Counted from the stretch's first letter, positions 44,053 to 53,567 are shown. The stretch is 64,000 nt of DNA from Lysobacter sp. K5869 (GCF_018847975.1 NZ_CP072597.1:3573001-3637000), one strand, 5' to 3'. Notes: a model not told the origin generated them from the sequence alone. Made by a program: numbers and translations.

Positions 44053-44904
44053 ATGTTGCCCGGGATCGAACTTACAAATTGCACGGGCTTGGCGGTTCCG
44101 CACGAGGTGATGCACCACGTCGTGCGCGTGGAATCGTCCTTCAATCCCTACGCCATCGGCGTAGTGGGCGGCCGACTGGTGCGCCAGCCCAAGACCCTGA
44201 CCGAAGCCGTCGCCACCGTGCGCATGCTCGAGCGGCGGGGCTACAACTTTTCCATCGGCGTCGCCCAGGTCAATCGCTACAACCTCGGCAAGTACGGCCT
44301 GGACTCCTACGAGAAAGCTTTCGACGTCTGCCCGAACCTGCAGGCCGGATCGCGCATCCTGGCCGAGTGCTACCAGCGCTCGCAGGATTGGGGCAAGTCC
44401 TTCAGCTGCTACTACTCCGGCAACTTCGTCACCGGTTTCCGCCACGGCTACGTGCAGAAGATCTACGCCTCGATGCGCAACGGCCAGGCCGGCGCGACCG
44501 AAATGGGCGCGATCGCCGTGATCGAAAATCCCAAGGCCGGCGCCGCCGCCGCGCCGGCCGCTTACGCGCCGGGCCGGCGCACCGCGGTCGCCCGCGCCGA
44601 ATCCATGGTCGCCGCGCGCGTGCGCGAGCCGGATACGGCCGCGACCCAGGCCGCGCTGTCCGCCGCCGCGTTGGCCGCGCCCGCGCCGATGCCGGTCGCC
44701 GCGGCCCAGCCCATGGCCGTCGCCCAGACGCTGCCCGCCCAGCCGATGCCGATGCAGGTCGCGCCGGTCGTGGCCGCGGCCCTGCCGCAGCAGGTGCAGG
44801 CGCAGCAGCCGGTCAGCGTGTCGTTGATGCACGGCCCGGCCGCGCCGCAGGGCAGGGCGCCGGCCAAGCCGCCTTCGCAAGGCGACCAGGCCTTCGTTTT
44901 CTAG
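44053..44904 (+). CDS. virB1: T4SS lytic transglycosylase VirB1
   Basis: This 283-residue protein has a lysozyme-like SLT domain in the first 145 residues: catalytic Glu27 in VVRVESSFNPYAIG, and FSIGVAQVNRYNLGKYG. The remaining half is Ala/Pro/Gln-rich and low complexity. VirB1 opens peptidoglycan for channel assembly. No signal peptide is visible before the catalytic domain from the ATG at 44053, which is odd for a periplasmic enzyme. Confidence 0.9.
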   Translation: MLPGIELTNCTGLAVPHEVMHHVVRVESSFNPYAIGVVGGRLVRQPKTLTEAVATVRMLERRGYNFSIGVAQVNRYNLGKYGLDSYEKAFDVCPNLQAGSRILAECYQRSQDWGKSFSCYYSGNFVTGFRHGYVQKIYASMRNGQAGATEMGAIAVIENPKAGAAAAPAAYAPGRRTAVARAESMVAARVREPDTAATQAALSAAALAAPAPMPVAAAQPMAVAQTLPAQPMPMQVAPVVAAALPQQVQAQQPVSVSLMHGPAAPQGRAPAKPPSQGDQAFVF

Positions 44905-45072
44905 CAGGGATGTTCGCTTTTCCCGGCCCAGATTCCGCCGGACCTTCACGCCAGCTCAGCCACCGTTTCGTTCCTCATTAGTCATTAGATCAGCACGACC
45001 GTTTTTCTCCACCGACCGCGTCACCTACGTTCCAAGCTCGATTTCGCCCACAACGAACAGAAGGGATATCTC

Positions 45073-45447
45073 ATGAATTCCAACATCTACGTCAAGAACT
45101 TCGTTTCCGCCTTCCTCATGGCCGCCGTGTTCGTCGCCCTGCTGGCGCTGCCGGAAGTCGGTTTCGCTCAGACCGCCGATCAGGCCAAGAAGAGCGTTTC
45201 CGGCTTCATGAACAACCTGAACTCGCTGCTGAACATCGCCTCGATCGCGATCGTCACCATCGCGGTGATCTTCGCCGGTTACGGCATCGCGTTCGCCCAC
45301 AAGCGTCTGTCGGAAGTCGCGCCGGTCCTGATCGGCGGCTTCCTGATCGGCGCCGCGGGCCAGCTGGCCAAGATGCTGATCGGCGACAAGGTCGGCACCG
45401 ACACCAGCTCGGCGCTGGTGACGGCCATCCTGCAGAACTATGCATAA
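45073..45447 (+). CDS. virB2: T4SS major pilin VirB2
   Basis: This 124-residue prepilin has a long signal peptide (cleavage near VGFAQ), a first hydrophobic helix (LLNIASIAIVTIAVIFAGYG), a basic loop (FAHKRLSE) and a second helix (VLIGGFLIGAAGQLAKML). It is inserted in the inner membrane, then polymerised. It overlaps virB3 by eight bases. Confidence 0.93.
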   Translation: MNSNIYVKNFVSAFLMAAVFVALLALPEVGFAQTADQAKKSVSGFMNNLNSLLNIASIAIVTIAVIFAGYGIAFAHKRLSEVAPVLIGGFLIGAAGQLAKMLIGDKVGTDTSSALVTAILQNYA

Positions 45448-45748
45448 GAACGTGCTGTTCCGGGGCTGTACCCGCCCGGCCATGTTCATCGGGGTGCCGT
45501 ACGTACCCTTTACGTTCGGAGCGGGCGCTTGCCTGCTCCTTACGTTCTACGTCGACATGTACTGCATCGTGACGCTGCCCATCGTGATCGTGATCATGCG
45601 CCAGATGGCGCGTCGCGATGAAATGATCTTCCGCCTGCTCGGACTGCGCCTGCAGTTCCGTTTCAGGATGAGGAATCTGCAGCAGCACCAGGGCATGTGG
45701 GTGTTCACGCCCAACGCTTATCGCAATCCGGGCGACAAGAAAAGCTGA
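45440..45748 (+). CDS. virB3: T4SS membrane protein VirB3
   Basis: This 102-residue protein has the VirB3 pattern LFRGCTRPAMFIGVPYVPF followed by one hydrophobic hairpin (FGAGACLLLTFYVDMYCIVT). It sits in the inner membrane and works with VirB4. It is separate from virB4, not fused as in some systems; 119 bp lie between them. Confidence 0.92.
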   Translation: MHKNVLFRGCTRPAMFIGVPYVPFTFGAGACLLLTFYVDMYCIVTLPIVIVIMRQMARRDEMIFRLLGLRLQFRFRMRNLQQHQGMWVFTPNAYRNPGDKKS

Positions 45749-45867
45749 GACTGACCCGCAGCCGCCGTGCGCCTCGCGCATGGCGGCTGCACCCGGTCCG
45801 GGAACCCTAGCCCCGCGCCGGACGTTCGATCCGATCGTACCCACCTCACGGAAGCGCCGACCTCTAC

Positions 45868-48324
45868 ATGTTCACGCCCGATACTCCCATCAGCGAATTC
45901 ATTCCGCTGTCCACGCATGTGGCGCCCACCGTGATCAAGACCACCGGCGGCGATTTCATGCTGGTCTGGCGCCTGGGCGGTTTGCCGTTCGTGGGCCGCG
46001 AAGAGTGGGAGCTCGAGCACCGCCACAACACCTTCAACCGGCTGCTGCAGACCCTGCGCGCGCCGGACTTCACCAACGTGGCGTTCTGGGTGCACGACGT
46101 GCGCCGCCGCCGCCGCATCAACACCGAGAACAAGTTCGGCCAGCTCTTCAATCAGGATCTGTCCGACGGCTACTACGCCTCGCTGTCGGCGCAGAAGCTG
46201 ATGCAGAACGAGCTGTACCTGACCATGCTGTACCGGCCGGTGGTCGGCAGCAAACGCTTCGTCGAGAAGTCCGCCAGCGCCCAGGTGCTGCAGGAACAGC
46301 AGGACCAGTCGGTCGCCAAGGTGCTGGAGCTGGCCGGCAACGTCGAGGCGGTGATCAAGGACTACGCGCCTTACCGCCTGGGCATGTACGAGGCCAAGAA
46401 CGGCATCGTGTTCTCCGAGGCGCTGGAATTCTTCGGCTACCTGCTCAACCGCCTGGAAGAGCCGGTGCCGGTGCTCAACGCGCCGGTCTACAACTACCTG
46501 CCGGTGAGCCGTTTGACCTTCTCGGCCAAGTCCGGCGACTTCGTGGTGACCACGCCGACCGGCGCGAACCACTTCGGCGCGATCTTGAACGTCAAGGAAT
46601 ACGCCGAGGGCACCTATCCGGGCATCCTCAACGGCCTGAAGTACCTCGACTACGAATACGTCATCACCCACTCCTTCAGCCCGATGGGGCGCCATGACGC
46701 GCTCAAGGTGCTCGACCGCACCAAGGGCATGATGGTGTCCTCCGGCGACAAGGCGGTCAGCCAGATCGTCGAACTCGACTACGCGATGGACCAGCTCGCC
46801 TCGGGCAACTTCGTGCTCGGTGAGTACCACTTCACCTTCGCCATCTACGCCGAAAGCCAGGAAAAGCTGGCGGCCCAGGTGGCGTCGGCGCGCGCGGAAC
46901 TGTCCAACGCCGGCTTCGTCTCGGCCAAGGAAGACCTGGCGATCACCGCGTCGTTCTATTCGCAGTTCCCGGCCAACTGGAAGTACCGCACGCGACTGGC
47001 CAACGTCAGCTCGCTGAACTTCCTCGGCCTGTCGCCGCTGCACAACTTCGCCACCGGCAAGCCGCACAACAACCCGTGGGGCGACAGCGTGACCACGCTG
47101 CAGACCACCAACGGCCAGCCGTACTACTTCAATTTCCACGCCACCCATCCGGCGGAAAACTCGCTGGGCGAGAAGGCGATCGCCAACACCATGGTGATCG
47201 GCAAGTCCGGTACCGGTAAGACCGCGCTGATCAACTTCCTGCTCAGCCAGGTGCAGAAGCTCAAGCCGACGCCGACGATCTTCTTCTTCGACAAGGACCG
47301 CGGCGCGGAGATCTTCGTGCGCGCCTGCGGCGGCAACTATCTGGCGCTGGACAACGGTCAGCCGACCGGCTTCAACCCGTTCCAGTGCGAGAACAACGAA
47401 ACCAACGTCCAGTTCCTCGCCGACCTGATCAAGGTGCTGGCCAACAAGTCGCAGTATTCGGCGCGCGAAGACGAGGACATCTTCCGCGCGGTCGAGAACA
47501 TCCTCGACACGCCGATGCACCTGCGCAGCATGACCAACTTCCAGAAGAGCCTGCCCAACATGGGCGACGACGGCCTCTACGCGCGCCTGCGCAAGTGGAC
47601 CGCCGGCAACTCGCTGGGCTGGGTGTTCGACAATCCGGTGGACACGATCAACCTGGAGAAGGCGAACATCATCGGGTTCGACTACACCGATGTCATCGAC
47701 AACATCGAGGTGCGCGTCCCGGTCATCAACTATTTGCTGCACCGTCTGGAGCAATTGATCGACGGCCGCCCGCTAATCTACGTCATGGACGAGTTCTGGA
47801 AGATTCTGGACGGCGGCGGCGCGCTCAAGGAATTCGCCAAGAACAAGCAGAAGACCATCCGTAAGCAGAACGGCCTGGGCATTTTCGCCACGCAGAGCCC
47901 GGAGGACGCGCTGGCCAGCGACATCTCCGCCTCGCTGATCGAACAGACCGCGACACTGATCCTGCTGCCCAACCCGAACGCCAGCCGCGAGGACTACATC
48001 GAAGGCCTCAAGCTGACCGACGCGGAATACGAAGTGGTGAGGAGCCTGGACGAGCGTTCGCGCTGCTTCCTGGTCAAGCAGGGCCATGCGGCGACGGTGT
48101 GCCAGCTCAACCTGCGCGGCATGGACGACGCCCTGGCGGTCATCTCGGCGTCGACCGACAACATCGAAATCATGCACCGCGTCCTGCAGAACGCCGCCGA
48201 CAAGGCGGGGATCAGCCCGGACGACCTGACCCCGGAGCAGTGGCTAGCCGACTTCTACGCCAACCGCAAGGGCTCGGGCAAGGGCAAGGCGGTTCAGGCC
48301 GAGTCGCGCACCGCGCGGGCCTGA
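45868..48324 (+). CDS. virB4: T4SS ATPase VirB4
   Basis: This 818-residue protein has the N-terminal CagE/VirB4 domain (to about 420) and the C-terminal ATPase with Walker A GKSGTGKTALINF (about 448-460). Walker B is LIYVMDEFWKIL, and ATQSPEDALASD matches the sensor region. It is the largest motor of the inner-membrane complex and binds VirB3 and VirB8. The length is typical. Confidence 0.96.
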   Translation: MFTPDTPISEFIPLSTHVAPTVIKTTGGDFMLVWRLGGLPFVGREEWELEHRHNTFNRLLQTLRAPDFTNVAFWVHDVRRRRRINTENKFGQLFNQDLSDGYYASLSAQKLMQNELYLTMLYRPVVGSKRFVEKSASAQVLQEQQDQSVAKVLELAGNVEAVIKDYAPYRLGMYEAKNGIVFSEALEFFGYLLNRLEEPVPVLNAPVYNYLPVSRLTFSAKSGDFVVTTPTGANHFGAILNVKEYAEGTYPGILNGLKYLDYEYVITHSFSPMGRHDALKVLDRTKGMMVSSGDKAVSQIVELDYAMDQLASGNFVLGEYHFTFAIYAESQEKLAAQVASARAELSNAGFVSAKEDLAITASFYSQFPANWKYRTRLANVSSLNFLGLSPLHNFATGKPHNNPWGDSVTTLQTTNGQPYYFNFHATHPAENSLGEKAIANTMVIGKSGTGKTALINFLLSQVQKLKPTPTIFFFDKDRGAEIFVRACGGNYLALDNGQPTGFNPFQCENNETNVQFLADLIKVLANKSQYSAREDEDIFRAVENILDTPMHLRSMTNFQKSLPNMGDDGLYARLRKWTAGNSLGWVFDNPVDTINLEKANIIGFDYTDVIDNIEVRVPVINYLLHRLEQLIDGRPLIYVMDEFWKILDGGGALKEFAKNKQKTIRKQNGLGIFATQSPEDALASDISASLIEQTATLILLPNPNASREDYIEGLKLTDAEYEVVRSLDERSRCFLVKQGHAATVCQLNLRGMDDALAVISASTDNIEIMHRVLQNAADKAGISPDDLTPEQWLADFYANRKGSGKGKAVQAESRTARA

Positions 48325-48426
48325 CCCGGGCCGGGCGCCGGCCACGTTACAACCGAAAGGATTGGCTGTATCGCAGTAACCGCCGCTGGCCCGGGAGCCC
48401 GCGGCGGCCACTCAAGGAGAGTCACG

Positions 48427-49221
48427 ATGCACCACAAATCGTCCGCTTTGCTGTTCGCGCTGTTGCTCGGCGCCGGCGCGATGTTCGTGCCGCGGCCCGC
48501 GCAGGCGTTCTGCACGTTCAACTACTACTACTGGCAGTTCATGGGCGCGTGCATGACCCAGCCGACCCAGATCCTGAACAAGGTCGAGTGGGTGTCCAGC
48601 TACACCCAGGACGTGTCCAAGTACAAGAACTGGATCGACCAGGTCAAGAAGAACAAGGAACGCTTCGAGCAGCTCAACCCGGGCAATTTCAACCTGGGCG
48701 AGATGACCGGCACGCGGGTCCAGATCGAGGATCTCAAGGAGCGCCCGGTCGGCGAAGGCGTGGACGCGGTGTGCGGCGAGAAGGGCCGTAGCGTCGTGGC
48801 CGACGAGCAATACAACATCTGCAAGGCGAAGCAGCAGCTGATCAATCGCCGCTACAACCTGATGGTGAAGATGTTCAAGGACGCGGAAACCCGCGATAAG
48901 AAGATCGCCGACATCCGCGCCAACCGTGGCGGCATCAGCGGGGCCAAGGATGCCGGCCGCCTGATCGCCAACACCAATACCTCCATGCAGCTCAAGGCGG
49001 GCACCGTCAACGACGGCCAGAACTACCTGATGACCATGGAGCTGTACACGTCGATGATCGCGGTGCTGGACGACCAAATGGCGAAGACCGCGCGCAGGGC
49101 GTTGACCAACGAGGGCGCGAACCAGAAGGGCCCGTTCGGCTTGCCGCCGATCGCGGGCAAGGTGGTGCAGGGCGTGGCGCTCAAAGCAGGGCTGTCGCTG
49201 GCCCAGTCCCGGGAACTTTGA
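48427..49221 (+). CDS. VirB5-like pilus-tip protein, paralog 1
   Basis: This 264-residue protein has a signal peptide ending RPAQA and a long helical mature part (LNKVEWVSSYTQDVSKYKNW, DQVKKNKERFEQLNPGNFNL). It shares QLNPGNFNLG, the ALTNEGA-QKGPFGLP block and GKVVQGVALKA with the following gene. VirB5 is the minor pilin at the pilus tip. The mature start FCTFNYYYWQFMGAC contains two cysteines that paralog 2 lacks. Confidence 0.8.
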   Translation: MHHKSSALLFALLLGAGAMFVPRPAQAFCTFNYYYWQFMGACMTQPTQILNKVEWVSSYTQDVSKYKNWIDQVKKNKERFEQLNPGNFNLGEMTGTRVQIEDLKERPVGEGVDAVCGEKGRSVVADEQYNICKAKQQLINRRYNLMVKMFKDAETRDKKIADIRANRGGISGAKDAGRLIANTNTSMQLKAGTVNDGQNYLMTMELYTSMIAVLDDQMAKTARRALTNEGANQKGPFGLPPIAGKVVQGVALKAGLSLAQSREL

Positions 49222-49270
49222 CGCCGGACGATACCGGATTGCCGTCTTTCAATTTCAAGGAATCTCGATC

Positions 49271-50035
49271 ATGAAGCAGACCGCCTCTTCTTCGTTCCAC
49301 ACCCTGGCCATGGCCGTCGCCCTGGTCGTTTCCGCCGGCGTCGCGCTGGCGCCCGCTCCGGCGCACGCGCAGTGGGCGACCGAGTTCACCCAGGGCATGA
49401 ACTACGCCAAGCTGATGCAGTCGGCCAAGACCCTGTCCGACCAGTACACCAAGCTCAAGGATCAGCTGAGCACGCTGCAGAAGCAGTACGACCAGCTCAA
49501 TCCCGGCAACTTCAATCTGGGTTCGATCACCGGCTTCCGCGACGACAATCCGGAGTTCAAGGAGCGCGGCACCAACGAAGGCATCGAAGCCTGCGAGAAG
49601 GGCCGCAGCAACGTGGCGACCCAGCAGCTTGCGATCTGCCAGAAGTCCGTGCAGATCAGCAATCTGCGCTTCAACGCCATGGTCAAGATGCTCAAGGACG
49701 TCAAGACCCGCGACGACGAAATCCAGAAGCTGATGAAGCAGCGCGAGAAGCTGACCGGCGCGCAGGACAAGGGCAAGCTCGACGCCAACACCAACGACAT
49801 CGCCCGTCTGCAGACGCAGATGGAGAACGATATCCAGAACGGCAAGTACACCCTGGATACCTATACCGCGATCCTCAACACCTTGAACGACGACATGGTC
49901 GCCACCGCCAAGCGCGCGCTGACCAACGAGGGCGCGAGCCAGAAGGGCCCGTTCGGCCTGCCGGCGATCGGCAAGGTCGTGCAGGGCGTCGCGCTGAAGG
50001 GCGCGCTGTCGGTCGCCGGCAAGCGCGACCTGTAA
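49271..50035 (+). CDS. virB5: VirB5-like pilus-tip protein, paralog 2
   Basis: This 254-residue protein has a signal peptide ending PAHA and a helical mature region (SAKTLSDQYTKLKDQLSTLQ). It is a tandem paralog of the previous gene, aligned from about residue 40 to the end. It is placed just before virB6, as virB5 usually is. Lacking the N-terminal Cys pair of paralog 1, it looks more like the standard VirB5. Confidence 0.85.
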   Translation: MKQTASSSFHTLAMAVALVVSAGVALAPAPAHAQWATEFTQGMNYAKLMQSAKTLSDQYTKLKDQLSTLQKQYDQLNPGNFNLGSITGFRDDNPEFKERGTNEGIEACEKGRSNVATQQLAICQKSVQISNLRFNAMVKMLKDVKTRDDEIQKLMKQREKLTGAQDKGKLDANTNDIARLQTQMENDIQNGKYTLDTYTAILNTLNDDMVATAKRALTNEGASQKGPFGLPAIGKVVQGVALKGALSVAGKRDL

Positions 50036-50125
50036 TTCGGATCGCCGCCGCGGGGAGCGGTGGCGGACGAAGCAACGACAAAGTAGCGGTGGGCCGCCGG
50101 CCCGCCGATGGAGACGGAAAGACGT

Positions 50126-51214
50126 ATGGACATCCACACCGTATCGCTGGGGACCGGCTCGCTGCTGGACTGGCTCGACTTGCACGTGCAGCTGCAGAAC
50201 ATGGAGTTCTTCTCGCTGATCAAAAGTCACGTCGACAAGATGATCATGAAGTTCCAGGGCAACCTGCTCAAGCGAGTGGCCCAGGTCATCGGCGCCGTAG
50301 CGGCCTCGATCGTGACCCTCTGGATCATCGTCCAGGGCTTCCGCATCGCCACCGGCCAATCGCGCGAGCCGATGATGGCGCTGGTGGTGAATTCGCTGAG
50401 GTCGGTCCTGATCGTGGGCATGGCGGTGACCATGGCCGGCACGGTCAACGTCAACTACGTGGCTCTGACCGACGGCCTGAGCGGCGTGGTGCGCAATGTC
50501 GTGACCGGCCGCACGGATGAAGGTCCGTACGAGGACATGGACAAGGTGCTCGGCATCCTGCAGGCCGGTCTGGATCTGGTCGGCTCGGTCAAGGTCGGCG
50601 AAGACCCGATGGTCAACGACACCAAGAACCGCGCGATGACCATGATCGGCGTCGGCCTCGGCGGCCCGGTCATCATGGCCATGATCGCCATGCTGTTGAA
50701 CAAGATCGCTATGGCTCTGTTCATCGGACTGGGGCCATTCTTCGTCCTGTGCTTGCTGTTCGATCAAACCAAGGCCTTGTTCCAACGATGGTTGTTCTAT
50801 GGCATAGCCACGATGATGTCGATGGGCGTGCTGATCGTGATGACGACGATCTCCATCGATCTCGTATTGGCGGTAGGCAGCGCGTTCTGGGCGACGGACT
50901 TGTTGGGATTAACCAACAGCAACGAAAGCATGATGAGTCTTGCGCTGCAGCAGGGCGGTTTGGGTACGATCCTGTCGGCGTTGATCGTGACCGCGCCGCC
51001 GATGGCGGGCGCGTTCTTCAACGGCGTGTTGGGTAGCTTCAATCCGTACAACTCGTTCCAAAGCGGTGGTGAGTCGTTCGGTAAAGCCGCTGAGGCGCGT
51101 GCGAGGGCTCAAGCCGCCGGTGGCGGATATACGCCGCCGCAGCCGCAGGTGTCGCAGCCGGCGCCGGGGCAACCGGGCGGTCCTGGCCAGTACGCCAACA
51201 GGCCGACGGGCTAA
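50126..51214 (+). CDS. virB6: T4SS polytopic membrane protein VirB6
   Basis: This 362-residue protein from ATG 50126 (GGAAAG upstream; ATG 50108 is possible) has several hydrophobic helices: VIGAVAASIVTLWIIVQGF, VLIVGMAVTMAGTVNVNYVA, GPVIMAMIAMLLNKIAMALF. The conserved IGLGPFFVLCLLFDQTKALF follows. The C-terminus is Pro/Gln/Gly-rich. VirB6 forms the inner-membrane base through which substrates pass. Confidence 0.92.
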   Translation: MDIHTVSLGTGSLLDWLDLHVQLQNMEFFSLIKSHVDKMIMKFQGNLLKRVAQVIGAVAASIVTLWIIVQGFRIATGQSREPMMALVVNSLRSVLIVGMAVTMAGTVNVNYVALTDGLSGVVRNVVTGRTDEGPYEDMDKVLGILQAGLDLVGSVKVGEDPMVNDTKNRAMTMIGVGLGGPVIMAMIAMLLNKIAMALFIGLGPFFVLCLLFDQTKALFQRWLFYGIATMMSMGVLIVMTTISIDLVLAVGSAFWATDLLGLTNSNESMMSLALQQGGLGTILSALIVTAPPMAGAFFNGVLGSFNPYNSFQSGGESFGKAAEARARAQAAGGGYTPPQPQVSQPAPGQPGGPGQYANRPTG

Positions 51215-51237
51215 CGGTTTCATAGGAGATTCGAGTC

Positions 51238-51762
51238 ATGCGCAGCGGCAATCGTTGGTTCTATTCGTTGGCCTTGGTTGTCGCGGGACTCGTTGTCGGT
51301 GGCAATGTGAGCGCGGAACAAGGGTGTGGGGATGGGTACGTTCCGACCACCACGCCGGCGGGCGTCCAATGCATGCCGATTCCTGGGCTGTATCGCGAAA
51401 CGCCGGGTTCCGACTCGCCGCCGCCGGCTCCGCCGATACGTTGGGCCAGCCGTTGGGGCGCGATCGCGATGGACAACGCTTCCGGGAAGACCGCTATTGT
51501 CGGAAGCATGTCCAGCCAGAAGAAGGCCGAGAAGGCCGCGGTCGCTCAATGCAAGAGCAAGGGCGGCGGCGATTGTCAGGTGAAGATTTCTTACGCCAAT
51601 CAATGCGGTGTTTTGGCGTGGGGCAACAACCGGATGGTCACGGCGAATGGGACGAGTCTCGAGGAAGCGTCCGAAAAGGGGCTCAATCAGTGCAGGCAAG
51701 AGGCGGGCACCGAGTGCGAAATCTTCTTCTCGGATTGCAGCTTACCCGTGCGGATTCAGTGA
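51238..51762 (+). CDS. Secreted DUF4189 protein, copy 1
   Basis: This 174-residue protein has a signal peptide (ends NVSA), a Cys-containing N-terminal segment (EQGCGDGYVPTTTPAGVQCM) and a DUF4189 domain (WGAIAMDNASGKTAIVGSMS, AEKAAVAQCKSKGGGDC, SYANQCGVLAWG). Seven cysteines in the mature part could form disulfides. TAGGAG precedes the ATG. DUF4189 proteins are often found with xanthomonad T4SS loci, but no role is established. A close paralog follows. Confidence 0.85.
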   Translation: MRSGNRWFYSLALVVAGLVVGGNVSAEQGCGDGYVPTTTPAGVQCMPIPGLYRETPGSDSPPPAPPIRWASRWGAIAMDNASGKTAIVGSMSSQKKAEKAAVAQCKSKGGGDCQVKISYANQCGVLAWGNNRMVTANGTSLEEASEKGLNQCRQEAGTECEIFFSDCSLPVRIQ

Positions 51763-51935
51763 AATTGCTCGGATAGTCGATCATCCGGTTTCGTTTTGAC
51801 TTCGGCGCTCCTCTGGGGCGCCGAAGTCGTTTGTGGGATGCGTTTATGCATTGGAGGCGGCATGGAATATGGTCCGCTGAGCGCTATTCGCTTAAATTCG
51901 TTGCGGACTCTGTGGGCGCAGGGAAGGAGATGAGC

Positions 51936-52451
51936 ATGTGGAGAGCTGGTCGTAAGCTCCATGTCCTTGCTTGGTGGGTCGCGATGATCGCAGCGGGAAA
52001 TGTACGAGCCGAGCAAGGCTGCGGCGACGGATACATCCCGACCACCACGCCTAATGGTGTTCAATGCATGCCCATTCCTGGGTTGTATCAAACGCCCGCG
52101 GAGGCGCCGGCTCCTACGGTTCCACGGAGTCGGTGGGCTGATCGCTGGGGCGCTATCGCTACGGATAGCGCTTCAGGCAGCACCGGTATCGTCGGCAGCA
52201 TGTCCAGCGAACGTAAGGCGAGGCAAGGCGCGTTGGCCCAGTGCAAGAGCAAGGGCGGCGCCGATTGCCAAATACAGATCACTTATTCGAACCAGTGCGG
52301 CGTGCTGGCGTGGGGCAACAACAAGATGAGCGCCGCTCGCGGCGCTACTCTCGAAGAAGCCTCAAAAATGGCCATCGACGAGTGCGAGCGCGGCGCTGGT
52401 ACTTCATGCAAAGTTTTCTTTTCGGACTGCAGTTTGCCTGAGCGGAGATAG
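51936..52451 (+). CDS. Secreted DUF4189 protein, copy 2
   Basis: This 171-residue protein starts at ATG 51936 with AAGGAG at six bases. ATG 51930 overlaps that site and is rejected. It has the same layout as copy 1 and nearly the same text (EQGCGDGYIPTTTPNGVQCM, QCKSKGGADCQIQITYSNQC). The central Pro-rich segment differs most. It is clearly a tandem duplication. Confidence 0.85.
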   Translation: MWRAGRKLHVLAWWVAMIAAGNVRAEQGCGDGYIPTTTPNGVQCMPIPGLYQTPAEAPAPTVPRSRWADRWGAIATDSASGSTGIVGSMSSERKARQGALAQCKSKGGADCQIQITYSNQCGVLAWGNNKMSAARGATLEEASKMAIDECERGAGTSCKVFFSDCSLPERR

Positions 52452-52455
52452 CGGC

Positions 52456-52522
52456 GTGGCGAAGCGGCAATCGTTGGCTCTGCGTCATTGCGGCCGCGCT
52501 ATTCGCGACCGACGCAAAGGGG
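52456..52522 (+). pseudogene. Possible remnant of a third DUF4189 gene start
   Basis: AGCGGCAATCGTTGG at 52463 is identical to the beginning of DUF4189 copy 1, and the frame reads RSGNRWLCVIAAALFATDAK, like a signal peptide. Nothing of the DUF4189 domain follows. The rest of 52523-52736 holds no gene. Confidence 0.25.
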
Positions 52523-52736
52523 CCGGTAGGTGTCCGAGCGCTGCGCGCATTGCGCGACGGTTGGAAATTCCCTGGAGCCGGAGAGTGCGACGCTCGCCAG
52601 CGGCTTGTTTCGCCGGGCCGTCTTGCGGTAACCGTTCGACGTCGATGGCGCAGGTTGAACTTCGACCCTCCTCAAGCCTGCATGCAACTGTGATAAAACA
52701 CCCACACCGCACACGCCGCAGGTCGGCGAGGTCCGC

Positions 52737-53480
52737 ATGAAGTTTTCGCCCCATTGCGCATTGATGCTCGTCGCGGCCCTGATGGTAGGCTGTAAGCCTG
52801 CTTCGGCCCCGTCGTCCGCCCAGACCTCGCCGGCCGCCGCGCCGGCGGCTCCGGCGGCCGCCGCGGCGGCGCAAGTTGAGCAAGGAAAGCAGGTGATGAG
52901 TCCGCTGCAAGGTCTGCTGGATGTGTTGGCCGCTCAGGGCGGCGCGACGTGGTCGGCGTTCGAGAGCGCCGCTGGCGTGCACTGGCGCGACCCGGCGCCG
53001 CAGGACAATCCCGATTCGACGTCGCCCGAGGACGCGCGTTACCGCGCCGGCACCTTGTTGCTGAGCGGCTTCGGCCTGGTCGACGTGCCCGACGGCAAGA
53101 CCGGCGCCGAGGCCGGCACCCGTCAGGCCAACGAAGGCGAGGTTGGCGCCACGCTGAACGGGGACGGCGAGCGCGTGCATTCGCTGGTGCTGGTGAAGTT
53201 CTACGCCAACGAGAACTACCTCGAAGTGCTGCAGCGCCAGTTCGGCGCGGGCGCGTCGGTCAAGCCGATCGCCGGACAGTGCGAGTTGGACTACGGCACC
53301 ACGGCCGAGAACACCCAGGCCAATCAGTTCTTCGAGCTGCGCTTGACAGACACGAAAATCGTGTATGCTGAGGGCTATGTGGACGACGGCGGCAATCAAG
53401 GCCCCGGCACCACCACGTATCAGTTCACCCTAACCAAGCCGGCGCAGAAGATCGCGTCGATGCGCTGTAAGGAGCTCTGA
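52737..53480 (+). CDS. Lipoprotein, probable immunity protein for effector 1
   Basis: This 247-residue lipoprotein (lipobox LMVGC) has an Ala/Pro/Ser linker and a folded domain with VHWRDPAPQDNPDSTSPEDA, NENYLEVLQRQFGAG and ASMRCKEL at the end. It lies 87 bp upstream of an XVIPCD effector on the same strand, the usual place of X-T4SS immunity lipoproteins. It would sit in the periplasm and block the paired lysozyme-like enzyme. No named family was recognised; the immunity role comes from context. Confidence 0.72.
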   Translation: MKFSPHCALMLVAALMVGCKPASAPSSAQTSPAAAPAAPAAAAAAQVEQGKQVMSPLQGLLDVLAAQGGATWSAFESAAGVHWRDPAPQDNPDSTSPEDARYRAGTLLLSGFGLVDVPDGKTGAEAGTRQANEGEVGATLNGDGERVHSLVLVKFYANENYLEVLQRQFGAGASVKPIAGQCELDYGTTAENTQANQFFELRLTDTKIVYAEGYVDDGGNQGPGTTTYQFTLTKPAQKIASMRCKEL

Positions 53481-53567
53481 AGCCTCTGACGGAGGCTTGC
53501 GGTACCCGGTCCCGGTAAGGACCACACACAACTTAACGATCCAGTCTATCCATATAGGAACAGCATC

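Noticed and set aside
45718..47754. A long minus-strand frame opposite virB4.
   Set aside because: VirB4 on the plus strand has full domain structure; the antisense frame has no motif or start signals.
51831..51935. A longer start for DUF4189 copy 2.
   Set aside because: It would place 35 residues before the signal peptide; AAGGAG supports ATG 51936.
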